From contig JASBVL010000062.1 of NCBI GenBank assembly GCA_029961075.1, positions 1-64,000 of the forward strand: a stretch of DNA of 64,000 bases. Direction: 5' to 3'. Positions 57,064 to 64,000 of this stretch are shown here, one piece after another. Made by a program: the position numbers and the translations under genes. Source of the DNA: Sphaerobacter sp. Lineage in GTDB: Bacteria; Chloroflexota; Chloroflexia; Thermomicrobiales; Thermomicrobiaceae. Each line of letters opens with the position of its first letter. Positions within the stretch are counted from its first letter, which is position 1. Below the pieces are notes generated by a model. The model saw only the letters and a program-made list of their open reading frames with translations, was not told where the DNA came from and did not search any database.

Positions 57064-58722
57064 CTAGGGGCCGGCCTGCTCCACCGCCTGGCGCAGCAGC
57101 TCGCGGCCGATCGGCAAGGCGGTGCGCCCCCCCTCCCCGCCGTGCTCGACGATCACCGCGACCACGTAGCGGGGGTCATCCTTCCCGGCGAACCCCAAGA
57201 ACCAGGCGTGCGGCGGGCCGTCCCCGGCCTCCGCCGTGCCCGTCTTCCCGCCGACCACGTAGCCGGGGATCGCCGCGCCCTGGGCGTAGCCCTCGTGGAC
57301 GGACTGGATCATGATGTCGCGCATCGTGGCCGCCGTCTCTGAGGAGATCGCCCGCTTCCACACCTCGGGCGAGCGGGTCTGCAAGGTCTTCCCCTCGAAC
57401 GTGCTGACACGCTCCACGAGGTACGGTCGCATGATCTCCCCGTCATTCACCACCGCCGCGGCCACCAGCGCCATCTGCAGCGGCGTTACGAAGAGCTGGC
57501 CCTGGCCGAAGGCCGTATCCGCCAGCGCGGCCCGGCTCGACAGGAAGGCATCATCCCGCGCGAGCTGGCTCGCGGCGGTCGGCAGGTCGAAGGGGATCTC
57601 CTGGTCGAAGCCGAAGCGCTTGGCGTACTGGTCCAACCGTTGTGCCCCGAGCTGCAACCCGATCTGGGCATAGACCACGTTCAGCGACCAGCCGTAGGCC
57701 TCCGTCAGCGTGTAGCTGACCCGATTCGGGTCGGGCCGGTTCTCCTCGGGGATCACGCGGCCGTCGACCGTGAGCGCCCCTTCGTCACGATAGACCGTGT
57801 CCGGAGCCGCGACGCCCGTTTCAATGGCCGCCGCCGCGGTGACGGTCTTGAAGACCGAGCCGGGCGCGTACAGCCCCTGGGTCGGACGCAACACCAGCGC
57901 GGAGCTGCCCGGCTGGGTCACCTCCTCCCAGTAGGCCCGCGCGGCGGCAACCTGCGCCTCACTGTCCGGCCCGACGTTCGTGTAGAGCCGTGCCGGATCG
58001 ATGTGGGGCTTGCTCACCAGTGCCAGCACCGCGCCTGTCTTGGCGTCCATCACGACCACGGCGCCGGTCTGATCCCCCAGCAGCTCATCGGCGCGACGCT
58101 GGAGATCCAGGTTCAGCGACAGGGTCAGATCGTACCCGCGCCGGCCGCGCTGGAGGATCCCGTCGAGCCACTCGGAGAACGGGTTGCCCCCCTCTTCACC
58201 GCGCAGATAGGCGTTATACGTCTGCTCCAGCCCGCTCATCCCGTAGGCGAGCGGCGAGAAGTATCCCGCGACGTACGCCGCCGCTGGGTCGGCGTACTCG
58301 CGCCGCCAGGTGCCGTCCGCCTCGACCACCGTGTCCGCGATCGGCTCGCCCCCGGCAGCCAGGATGCGGCCGCGCGCGACTTGGGTCGCGCGGATCATCT
58401 CGCGGGGGTCCATCATCGTGCCCCGCTCGGTCGCGGCCTGCCGGGAACTAATCGCCTCGCTCTGGACAACCTGGATGCGCAGCAGTTGGACGCTGATGAG
58501 GATGAACACCACGAACAAAACCACCGCGGTCCGCGTCAGCGAGCGCTCGAAGACGCCCCCGCCGGCCGGGAACGTCGGCCACAGCGCGACGATGAGGAGC
58601 ACGAACGCCGCTGCCACGACGACCAGCCACGCGCGCTGGTCCTCCTGCCCGAGGGCAAGCATGCCGTAGCCCACCACGAGCACGGCCGCCACGAAGGCCG
58701 CGGCGCGGACGAAGAGCCTCAT
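57064..58722 (-). CDS. pbpA: Penicillin-binding protein, transpeptidase (PBP2/FtsI-like)
   Basis: The product has 552 residues from ATG 58722, which overlaps the rodA stop as ATGA and has GGAGGCGGGG upstream. It has two membrane helices within residues 1-85, a dimerisation-type domain and a transpeptidase domain with SxxK in 'YAPGSVFKTV', SxN in 'YGWSLNVVYAQIG' and KTG in 'VVGGKTGTAEAGDG'. The transpeptidase cross-links peptidoglycan in the periplasmic space. The tight pairing with RodA/FtsW indicates a shape-or-division SEDS-PBP complex. No PASTA domain is present. Confidence 0.93.
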   Translation of the reverse strand: MRLFVRAAAFVAAVLVVGYGMLALGQEDQRAWLVVVAAAFVLLIVALWPTFPAGGGVFERSLTRTAVVLFVVFILISVQLLRIQVVQSEAISSRQAATERGTMMDPREMIRATQVARGRILAAGGEPIADTVVEADGTWRREYADPAAAYVAGYFSPLAYGMSGLEQTYNAYLRGEEGGNPFSEWLDGILQRGRRGYDLTLSLNLDLQRRADELLGDQTGAVVVMDAKTGAVLALVSKPHIDPARLYTNVGPDSEAQVAAARAYWEEVTQPGSSALVLRPTQGLYAPGSVFKTVTAAAAIETGVAAPDTVYRDEGALTVDGRVIPEENRPDPNRVSYTLTEAYGWSLNVVYAQIGLQLGAQRLDQYAKRFGFDQEIPFDLPTAASQLARDDAFLSSRAALADTAFGQGQLFVTPLQMALVAAAVVNDGEIMRPYLVERVSTFEGKTLQTRSPEVWKRAISSETAATMRDIMIQSVHEGYAQGAAIPGYVVGGKTGTAEAGDGPPHAWFLGFAGKDDPRYVVAVIVEHGGEGGRTALPIGRELLRQAVEQAGP

Positions 58723-60029
58723 CCCCGCCTCCATTCCGGGTCACTGGTGCGGAGCAGGAGTGCGACGATGATGAAGTTCGTCAGGAGCGAGCTACCGCCG
58801 GCACTGATGAACGGCAGCGTAACGCCGGTCAGTGGGATCAGCCGCACCACGCCGCCGAGGATGATGAGCGTCTGCAGGGCCAGAATCGTGGTGAGGCCGG
58901 CGGCAAGGAGGCGGGCAAAGCCGTCCTCCGCCCGCAACGCGATCAAGAACCCCCGCCCGACCAACAGGAGGTAGAGGCACAGTACCCCCATGGTCCCGAG
59001 GAAGCCGAGCTCCTCACCGATGACGGCGAAGACGTAGTCCGTCTCGACCACCGGGATGAACTGCGGGAAGCCGTTGCCAAGCCCCACCCCGAACATGCGG
59101 CCGGCCGCCATGGCGTAGTCCGACTGGATCTGCTGATTCCCCAGCACCCACGGGTCCGCCCACGGGTCGATCCAGTTCTGGACGCGGTCGCCGATGCGGC
59201 CGAACAACTGATAGGCGATGTACACGGCGACCGCGAAGGAGGCCAGGCCGACCACCACGTAGACCTGTCGGCCGGTGGCGACGTAGAGCATGACCAGGAA
59301 GATGCCGAAGAAGAGGAGCGCGCTCCCGAGGTTGTTCTGGAGCACCACGGTGGCCACGGCCATCAGCCACATCAACCCCATCGGGAGCAGGTACGGGATC
59401 GGCGGGAGGCTCAGCGGCCCGAGCCGGTAGGTGCTGCCGATGGCCGCGCGGTGCTCGTCGAGATAGCCAGCCATGAACACGACCAGGATCAGCTTGACGA
59501 TCTCGTCCGGCTGGACCGTCACGATGCCCAGGTCGAGCCAGCTCCGCGCTCCGTACTCCTCGCGGCCGAGCACGATGGTCACCGCCATCAGGGCCAGCCC
59601 GGCAAAGGCCCAGGTGTACTTGTAGCGTCGAAGCCAGTCGAGGCTGCGCACGAAGGTCATCATGCCCCAGAAGAGGCCCAGCCCCAGGGCCAGATAGATG
59701 AGCTGGCGCTGCGCGAGCGTCGCCCACGCGCCCCCTTTGGCCTCGAGCACCGGCTGCAGGCGCTGCATGATGAGCAGGCCCAGCCCGACCAGCATGGCGA
59801 CGATGGGGAAGAGGACTTGATCCCCCTTGAAGCCGGAGAGACTGAGCCAACCGGTGATGCCGAACAGGAGCACCACGTACGCCAGGCTGATCCAGATGTC
59901 GCTCCAGGTCCACTGCGCGCTGCCGGTGCGGTTCAGGAATACCGTCAGCAGCCCGACAATGGCCATCAGCGACGGCACCACGAGTAGTTGGAACTCGGTG
60001 AAGCGGAACCGGCGCAGTGCCGCGAGCAC
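58719..60029 (-). CDS. rodA: SEDS family peptidoglycan polymerase (FtsW/RodA)
   Basis: The 436-residue integral membrane protein has about ten segments. Conserved SEDS features include 'WGMMTFVRSLDWLRRYKYTWAFAGLALM', 'GARSWLDLGIVTVQPDEIVKLILVVFMAGYL' (the Gln-Pro-(S/D)-E-x-x-K motif), 'SDYAMAAGRMFGVGLGNG' and 'PLTGVTLPFISAGGSSLL'. It polymerises glycan strands from lipid II together with the following penicillin-binding protein. The Ser of the QPSE motif is Asp here. No clear promoter was seen upstream. Confidence 0.93.
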   Translation of the reverse strand: MLAALRRFRFTEFQLLVVPSLMAIVGLLTVFLNRTGSAQWTWSDIWISLAYVVLLFGITGWLSLSGFKGDQVLFPIVAMLVGLGLLIMQRLQPVLEAKGGAWATLAQRQLIYLALGLGLFWGMMTFVRSLDWLRRYKYTWAFAGLALMAVTIVLGREEYGARSWLDLGIVTVQPDEIVKLILVVFMAGYLDEHRAAIGSTYRLGPLSLPPIPYLLPMGLMWLMAVATVVLQNNLGSALLFFGIFLVMLYVATGRQVYVVVGLASFAVAVYIAYQLFGRIGDRVQNWIDPWADPWVLGNQQIQSDYAMAAGRMFGVGLGNGFPQFIPVVETDYVFAVIGEELGFLGTMGVLCLYLLLVGRGFLIALRAEDGFARLLAAGLTTILALQTLIILGGVVRLIPLTGVTLPFISAGGSSLLTNFIIVALLLRTSDPEWRRG

Positions 60030-60133
60030 CAGAGGCCGCCCTTCCCGGTCGAGACGATGGGCACGTTCCCGGGCGTCCGCCCCAGTCCCCGGGGGAGCCC
60101 GGCGCCCGGAATCTTACACGTTCAGGGTGTAGG

Positions 60134-61021
60134 TCAACCGGCCGGCTCCGCGGGGAGGTACCGATCCAGGAGGAGGCGAAGGCGGCGCCGGACCTCGGCC
60201 GGGACGCCCTCCGGCGCGGTCGCGATGGCGTGCTCCAGCGCGTTGCCGCAGGCGCAGGCGCGGGGCCGGGCGAGGCGCGCCACGACGTTCCGCACCACCA
60301 TCCGCGCCGTCTCGGCATTCCGGCGCAGGTTCGCCACCACCTGCTCGACCGTCACGTCCTCGGCCGACGCGTGCCACACATCGTAGTCCGTCACCATGGC
60401 CAGAACGGCGAAGCAGAGCTCCGCCTCGCGCGCCAGCCGCGCCTCGGGCATGGCGGTCATCCCAATTATGTCGAGGTTCCACTGCCGGTAGAGCTGTGAC
60501 TCGGCCCGGGTCGAGAACTGCGGCCCCTCAATGCACAGGTAGGTGCCACCAGCGTGGACCCGATCGCTCGCTTGGCTGGCCGCCCAGATGAGGGCGTCGC
60601 GCAGCTGTGGGCAGAACGGGTCGGCCAGCCCCACGTGCACGACCGGCCCGGCGTCGAAGAAGGTGCGCGGCCGTCCGACGGTCCGGTCCACGATCTGATC
60701 CGGCACGACCAGGTCGAGCGGGTGCAGCGTCTCGCGCAGACTCCCGACCGCGCTCACCGCGATGACGCGCTCGACCCCGATGGCCTTCAGCGCCCAGATG
60801 TTGGCGCGGGCGGGGACCTGCGCCGGGCCGTATTCGTGGTGCCGTCCATGCCGCGGCAGGAACGCGACGCGCGCCCCGGCGAGGGTCCCGATGGTCAATG
60901 GCGCGCTCGGCGGCCCGAAGGGGGTGTCCAGCTCCACCTCGACCACGTCCACCAGATCAGGCATCTGATAGAGCCCGCTCCCGCCGATTACGCCGACGGT
61001 TGCCCGTGCCTCGTCCGCCAT
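60134..61021 (-). CDS. mtnP: S-methyl-5'-thioadenosine phosphorylase
   Basis: The 295-residue enzyme starts at ATG 61021 with GGGAGGAGG upstream. It has 'VGVIGGSGLYQMP', the phosphate-binding 'FLPRHGRHHEYGPAQVPARANIWALKAIG', 'YLCIEGPQFSTRAESQLYRQWNLDIIGMTAMPEARLAREAELC' and 'VTDYDVWH', the standard MTAP order. It splits MTA to adenine and methylthioribose-1-phosphate in the methionine salvage pathway. The rest of the salvage genes are not in the window. Confidence 0.95.
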   Translation of the reverse strand: MADEARATVGVIGGSGLYQMPDLVDVVEVELDTPFGPPSAPLTIGTLAGARVAFLPRHGRHHEYGPAQVPARANIWALKAIGVERVIAVSAVGSLRETLHPLDLVVPDQIVDRTVGRPRTFFDAGPVVHVGLADPFCPQLRDALIWAASQASDRVHAGGTYLCIEGPQFSTRAESQLYRQWNLDIIGMTAMPEARLAREAELCFAVLAMVTDYDVWHASAEDVTVEQVVANLRRNAETARMVVRNVVARLARPRACACGNALEHAIATAPEGVPAEVRRRLRLLLDRYLPAEPAG

Positions 61022-61058
61022 CGTCGCTCGCCTCCTCCCTTGACCGGATCGCCCGGCC

Positions 61059-61064
61059 ATTGTA
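61059..61064 (-). promoter_or_regulatory. -10 element (TACAAT) upstream of mtnP
   Basis: TACAAT on the minus strand, 38 bases before the mtnP ATG. The -35 zone is GC-rich without a match. Confidence 0.45.
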
Positions 61065-61111
61065 CCGCCCGGGAGTGCCGCGCCGGCCCGCGCGGCCGGC
61101 TGCGGCAGCGC

Positions 61112-61120
61112 TGCTATAAT
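61112..61120 (+). promoter_or_regulatory. Extended -10 promoter of the surface-polysaccharide gene run
   Basis: TGC followed by a perfect TATAAT (61115-61120), pointing to the glycoside-hydrolase gene at 61153. No -35 match. It faces the mtnP promoter. Confidence 0.6.
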
Positions 61121-61152
61121 CGGGCGCGCCCCGCACCACCCCGAGCCGTGCG

Positions 61153-62940
61153 ATGTCGTCACGTGTGGACGGCGAACGGTCGCGGCCCTGGCAGGGAGCA
61201 CGGAGGACGATGGAGGGGAGGCCGGTGCCCAGCGCGGCGACCACCGAACGCGAGCCGAGCGCGAGCGCCGTCGCGCCTCGCCGATCCTGCACCGCAACAC
61301 TCGTGGCGCTCGTGCTCCTGGTCGCCAGCCTCGGGCTGGAAGCGTGGAACCTGTACGCCCGCACGCCCTGGGCGCCGGTCCGGCAGCGGTCGGCCGACGC
61401 GACACCGCACCTGGCCCCCTTCGCCCAGGTGAATCCCTACGGCGTGAACACCTTCCTCGCCGACGATGTCGAGCACTGGAAGCGTGAGAAGACGATGGAG
61501 ATGATCGCCGCAGCCGGCATCGGCTGGATCAAACAGGGATTCCTCTGGAGCGAGATCGAGCCCGCGCGCGGTAGTCATTGGGACGAGAAATACCAGCAGG
61601 ACGCCTGGAAGAAGTACGACGAGATCGTCGCCCTGGCCGAGCGCTATGGGGTGCGCATCATCGCCCGCCTCGACCACACCCCCGCCTGGGCGCGGCCACC
61701 CGACACGACGCCGCACACCCCGCCCTCGGACCCGGAAGACTTCGCCCGCTTCGTCGGCACGTTCGTGAAACGCTACCGGGGCCGCGTTCAGTACATTCAG
61801 ATCTGGAACGAGCCGAACCTGGCGAAGGAGTGGGGCGGCAGGGTCGACCCGGCCGGGTATGCGCGGCTGCTGCGCGCGGCCTATCGCAGCGCCAAGGCGG
61901 CCGATCCGAACGTAGTCGTCCTCAGCGCCCCGATGGCGATGACGAACGAGCGCTCGGACCGAGCCATGCCTGAGCTCGACTACTGGCGTGCCCTCTACGC
62001 CCTCGGCGCAGGGGAGTACTTCGACGTCATGTGCGCGTCCGCCTACGGGCTGGACCAGCCGCCGACGGCACCGCCCGACCCGGCCACGATCAACGTGCGC
62101 CGCATTGAGCTCCTCCGCCAGCTCATGGTCGAGGCCGGGGACGGGGACAAGGCCATGTGGCTGAATGAGTACGGCTGGAACGCGGCGCCCGCGACCATCC
62201 CCGCCGACGAGCTGGTCTGGCGGCGCGTCAGCGAGGAGGAGCAGGCGCGCTGGACGCCCGAGGGCATCGCCTGGATGCGCGAGCACCTGCCGTGGGTGGG
62301 GGTCGTCAGCATCTGGTACTTCCGCCAGATCGGCACGGTTCCCCCCAGCGATCCGATCTATTATTTCCGTCTGGTCGATGTCGAGTTCACGCCGCGGCCG
62401 GTCTACCTCACCGTCCAGCGCGACGCGATCGCCCGGCAACTCGCGCTGCCGGGCCGCTACGGCGAGATGGAGGCGCCAGTCGTGGCGCTCGGCACCTGGC
62501 CACGGGTGAGCGATCCGCGCGCCGTCGACGGGCAGTACATCCGCTCCGCGCAGGCGGGGGCCGCCATCGAGCTCCGCTTCCTGGGGTCCGACGTCACCCT
62601 CCTGCTGCCTCCCAGCACCCCGCGGGGCCGACTCTACGTCGAACTCGACGGCCGCCCGGCCTCCGGGCCGCACATCAGCCGCGACGAAAGCGGGCGAGCC
62701 TACATCGACCTGAGCGCCCTCCCGGTCGGGACGCGCGAGGTCCCGGTCGTTCGTGGGCTGGGCAGCGACCGGCCGCAGGCCGAGCACCGGCTCCGGTTGA
62801 CGCTGGGCCCCGGGTCGGAGCTGGCGCTCGACGGCATCGTCGTGGACTACCGCCGGACCTATACTCAGTTCGGCGCCTACGCGCTCGCCGGCCTCGTCGG
62901 GGTGGTCGGTGCCGTCCGACTCCTGAGGCGTCGTGCATGA
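61153..62940 (+). CDS. Membrane-anchored glycoside hydrolase (clan GH-A, GH39/GH42-like)
   Basis: The product is 595 residues from ATG 61153; ATG 61210 (GGAGG three bases upstream) is a possible later start. A membrane helix lies at about residues 47-66, followed by a TIM barrel with 'GVNTFLADDVEHWKREKTMEMI', the acid/base Glu in 'YIQIWNEPNLA' and the nucleophile Glu in 'MWLNEYGWN'. After about residue 430 comes a beta-sandwich ('VDGQYIRSAQAGAAIELRFLGSDVTLL') and a second membrane segment near the C-terminus. The active site would face outside. Substrate is unknown; a role in exopolysaccharide processing is suggested by the neighbours. Confidence 0.85.
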   Translation: MSSRVDGERSRPWQGARRTMEGRPVPSAATTEREPSASAVAPRRSCTATLVALVLLVASLGLEAWNLYARTPWAPVRQRSADATPHLAPFAQVNPYGVNTFLADDVEHWKREKTMEMIAAAGIGWIKQGFLWSEIEPARGSHWDEKYQQDAWKKYDEIVALAERYGVRIIARLDHTPAWARPPDTTPHTPPSDPEDFARFVGTFVKRYRGRVQYIQIWNEPNLAKEWGGRVDPAGYARLLRAAYRSAKAADPNVVVLSAPMAMTNERSDRAMPELDYWRALYALGAGEYFDVMCASAYGLDQPPTAPPDPATINVRRIELLRQLMVEAGDGDKAMWLNEYGWNAAPATIPADELVWRRVSEEEQARWTPEGIAWMREHLPWVGVVSIWYFRQIGTVPPSDPIYYFRLVDVEFTPRPVYLTVQRDAIARQLALPGRYGEMEAPVVALGTWPRVSDPRAVDGQYIRSAQAGAAIELRFLGSDVTLLLPPSTPRGRLYVELDGRPASGPHISRDESGRAYIDLSALPVGTREVPVVRGLGSDRPQAEHRLRLTLGPGSELALDGIVVDYRRTYTQFGAYALAGLVGVVGAVRLLRRRA

Positions 62941-63650
62941 TGATGCGCCCGGTCCCAGCCCAGCACACGATGCCCACCACGCCGCCACGCCGCGGGCGGC
63001 CAACCCTCACGCCCCGGGGCGCCGCGACGGTCGTCCCGCTGCTGCTGCTGGCGCTGGTCTGGGCGATCCACCTCGAAGCGACGCTGCCCGCTGCGCGCGT
63101 GCCAGCCGGCGCCACGGCCCTGCCCCCGGGCGCGCACACCGCCATCGATGCCCCCCTCGCACTGGCCGGCGACTGGTTCACGCAGCCCCTGGATGATGTC
63201 ACCAGCCTGGTCACCGAGCAGCCCGGCGGCTCGGCAACCTTCCGGTTCCACGGCACGCACGTCGTGCTCACCTTGCGCGTGGGTCCGGAATCCGGTCGCG
63301 CCTACGTGACGGTGGACGGGAAACCGGTGCCAGGGCTGCCGAGCGATGAACGCGGCAGCTTCGTACGCCTGCGCGCGGAGAAGGCGGCCGATCGCCCGAT
63401 CATCATCGCAACCGGGCTCGCCCACGGGGAGCACGTGATGACCATCGCCAACGGCAACCAGGGGCAACTCGCCATCTCCGCCATCACCATCAAGGCGCAG
63501 ACCCCCCTCCCCTGGAGCTTCGGCCTCTTCTACGCCGGCTGCCTGCTGCTCCTTGGGGTGGCCATCAGGACACTCGCCTGGGAGGGGGTTCGTCGCCTCC
63601 GGTGGGCCTCTGACGCGGCCGGGCACCGCTCGCCGGGAGACGTGCCGTGA
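62937..63650 (+). CDS. Membrane protein with two terminal helices and an external beta-sandwich
   Basis: This 237-residue frame begins with three successive ATG codons (62937, 62940, 62943); the first overlaps the previous stop (ATGA). One helix lies at about residues 33-48 and another at about 205-222. Between them, 'GSATFRFHGTHVVLTLRVGPESGRAYVTVDGKPV' is similar in layout to the C-terminal sandwich of the upstream hydrolase ('AAIELRFLGSDVTLLLPPSTPRGRLYVELDGRP'), so the two share a domain. No name can be given. It is translationally coupled on both sides. Confidence 0.75.
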   Translation: MMMRPVPAQHTMPTTPPRRGRPTLTPRGAATVVPLLLLALVWAIHLEATLPAARVPAGATALPPGAHTAIDAPLALAGDWFTQPLDDVTSLVTEQPGGSATFRFHGTHVVLTLRVGPESGRAYVTVDGKPVPGLPSDERGSFVRLRAEKAADRPIIIATGLAHGEHVMTIANGNQGQLAISAITIKAQTPLPWSFGLFYAGCLLLLGVAIRTLAWEGVRRLRWASDAAGHRSPGDVP

Positions 63651-64000
63651 CGGTCCTTCCGGCACGCGGGCAGCGCCGCATCCCCGCGAGCGACGGACTC
63701 CTGCGGTCGGGAGGCGCGGCCGCCGCCGTCATCCTGGCCGTGGCCGCGCTCTACGCCCAACCGCCGCTCCCGCTGGTCGCGGTGCTCCTGCTCATCGCCG
63801 TGGTCGTCGCCGCGCTCCATCCGCCGGGCGTGGTGGTCGCGGTCCCGGCGGCGCTCGCCGTGATCGAGGTCCCGGTCGCGATCAGCACGCTCGCCTTCAA
63901 CCCCGCGGAGATCCTGCTCGCCGCGGCCGTGGCGGGCGTGGGGCTTCGCGCCGGCATCGCCCTGCTGGGTCACGGGCCAGCGACCGTGCGGCCGGCGCTG
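63647..64000 (+). CDS. O-antigen ligase/polymerase-like membrane protein, N-terminal part only
   Basis: Starts at GTG 63647, overlapping the previous stop (GTGA), and runs off the right edge after 118 codons. The visible part has a short basic start and several hydrophobic segments with 'FNPAEILLAAAVAGVGLRAG', a layout seen at the N-terminus of Wzy/WaaL-type proteins. The diagnostic WaaL domain lies beyond the window, so the call is tentative. Confidence 0.55.
   Translation, partial: MTVLPARGQRRIPASDGLLRSGGAAAAVILAVAALYAQPPLPLVAVLLLIAVVVAALHPPGVVVAVPAALAVIEVPVAISTLAFNPAEILLAAAVAGVGLRAGIALLGHGPATVRPAL

Noticed and set aside
61022-61405. N-terminal extension of MTA phosphorylase to 61405
   Set aside because: It crosses the divergent promoter region and overlaps the glycoside hydrolase; ATG 61021 has a strong GGGAGGAGG site and starts the family sequence.

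Overview
The window is a high-GC (about 70% by eye), densely packed bacterial chromosome segment. The best lineage guess is Chloroflexota, class Thermomicrobia (Sphaerobacter-like). The main clue is a tandem pair of large DUF2298 (Chlor_Arch_YYY) membrane proteins, a family concentrated in Chloroflexota and archaea. Supporting clues are the core-gene sequences, many GTG starts, 1-20 bp gene overlaps and extended -10 promoters. No rRNA operon, complete tRNA or CRISPR array was seen.

Layout. 1-713: C-terminally truncated BNR/Asp-box (VPS10-like) protein. 873-8086: a liv-type branched-chain amino acid ABC transporter behind a long structured leader, with permease LivM fused to ATPase LivG, then a flavin monooxygenase-like enzyme and a VOC protein. 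8408-16543 (minus): enzyme I, HPr, DhaM, a glycerol kinase fused to the N-terminus of an acyl-CoA dehydrogenase, 3-hydroxyacyl-CoA dehydrogenase, acyl-CoA dehydrogenase, peptidyl-tRNA hydrolase and a glycosyltransferase. 16592-24471: TatA, a methyltransferase, Tgt, acylphosphatase, a FecR-like membrane protein, UDP-glucose dehydrogenase, AcpS, NAD(P)H-hydrate repair enzyme and a CBS protein. 24795-29125: an HTH regulator divergent from a heterodimeric ABC exporter, with a perfect palindrome between them. 29190-36183 (minus): metallo-beta-lactamase, YggS, YfiH/LACC1-like protein, membrane-anchored spermidine-synthase-like protein, ThDP enzyme and a PH-like membrane protein whose 3' end is antisense to a remnant of a BBE-type FAD oxidase.

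36476-40757 is an accessory island. It holds a single-chain type IIG restriction-modification protein of clearly lower GC, a tyrosine-recombinase remnant, a tRNA T-arm-like sequence and about 480 bp of unexplained DNA. 40758-42947 (minus): endonuclease V, Fmt and a Ras-like small GTPase. 43084-49868: the two DUF2298 proteins, the first with an N-terminal GT39-like half. 49975-52423: infC (apparent ATC start), rpmI, rplT, an rRNA/tRNA 2'-O-methyltransferase and HU. 52514-61021 (minus): PlsX, GyrB, a membrane protein, a minimal zincin, a PBP/RodA pair and MTA phosphorylase. 61153-64000: start of a probable cell-surface polysaccharide cluster (membrane-anchored glycoside hydrolase, small exported protein, O-antigen-ligase-like protein cut by the window edge).

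The most unusual items are the acyl-CoA dehydrogenase/glycerol kinase chimera, the lone EI-HPr-DhaM relay, the LivM-LivG fusion, the antisense gene remnant inside the PH-like gene, the type IIG island with integrase debris, and the GTPase/DUF2298 divergent pair. No wholly new multi-gene system could be demonstrated from sequence alone.
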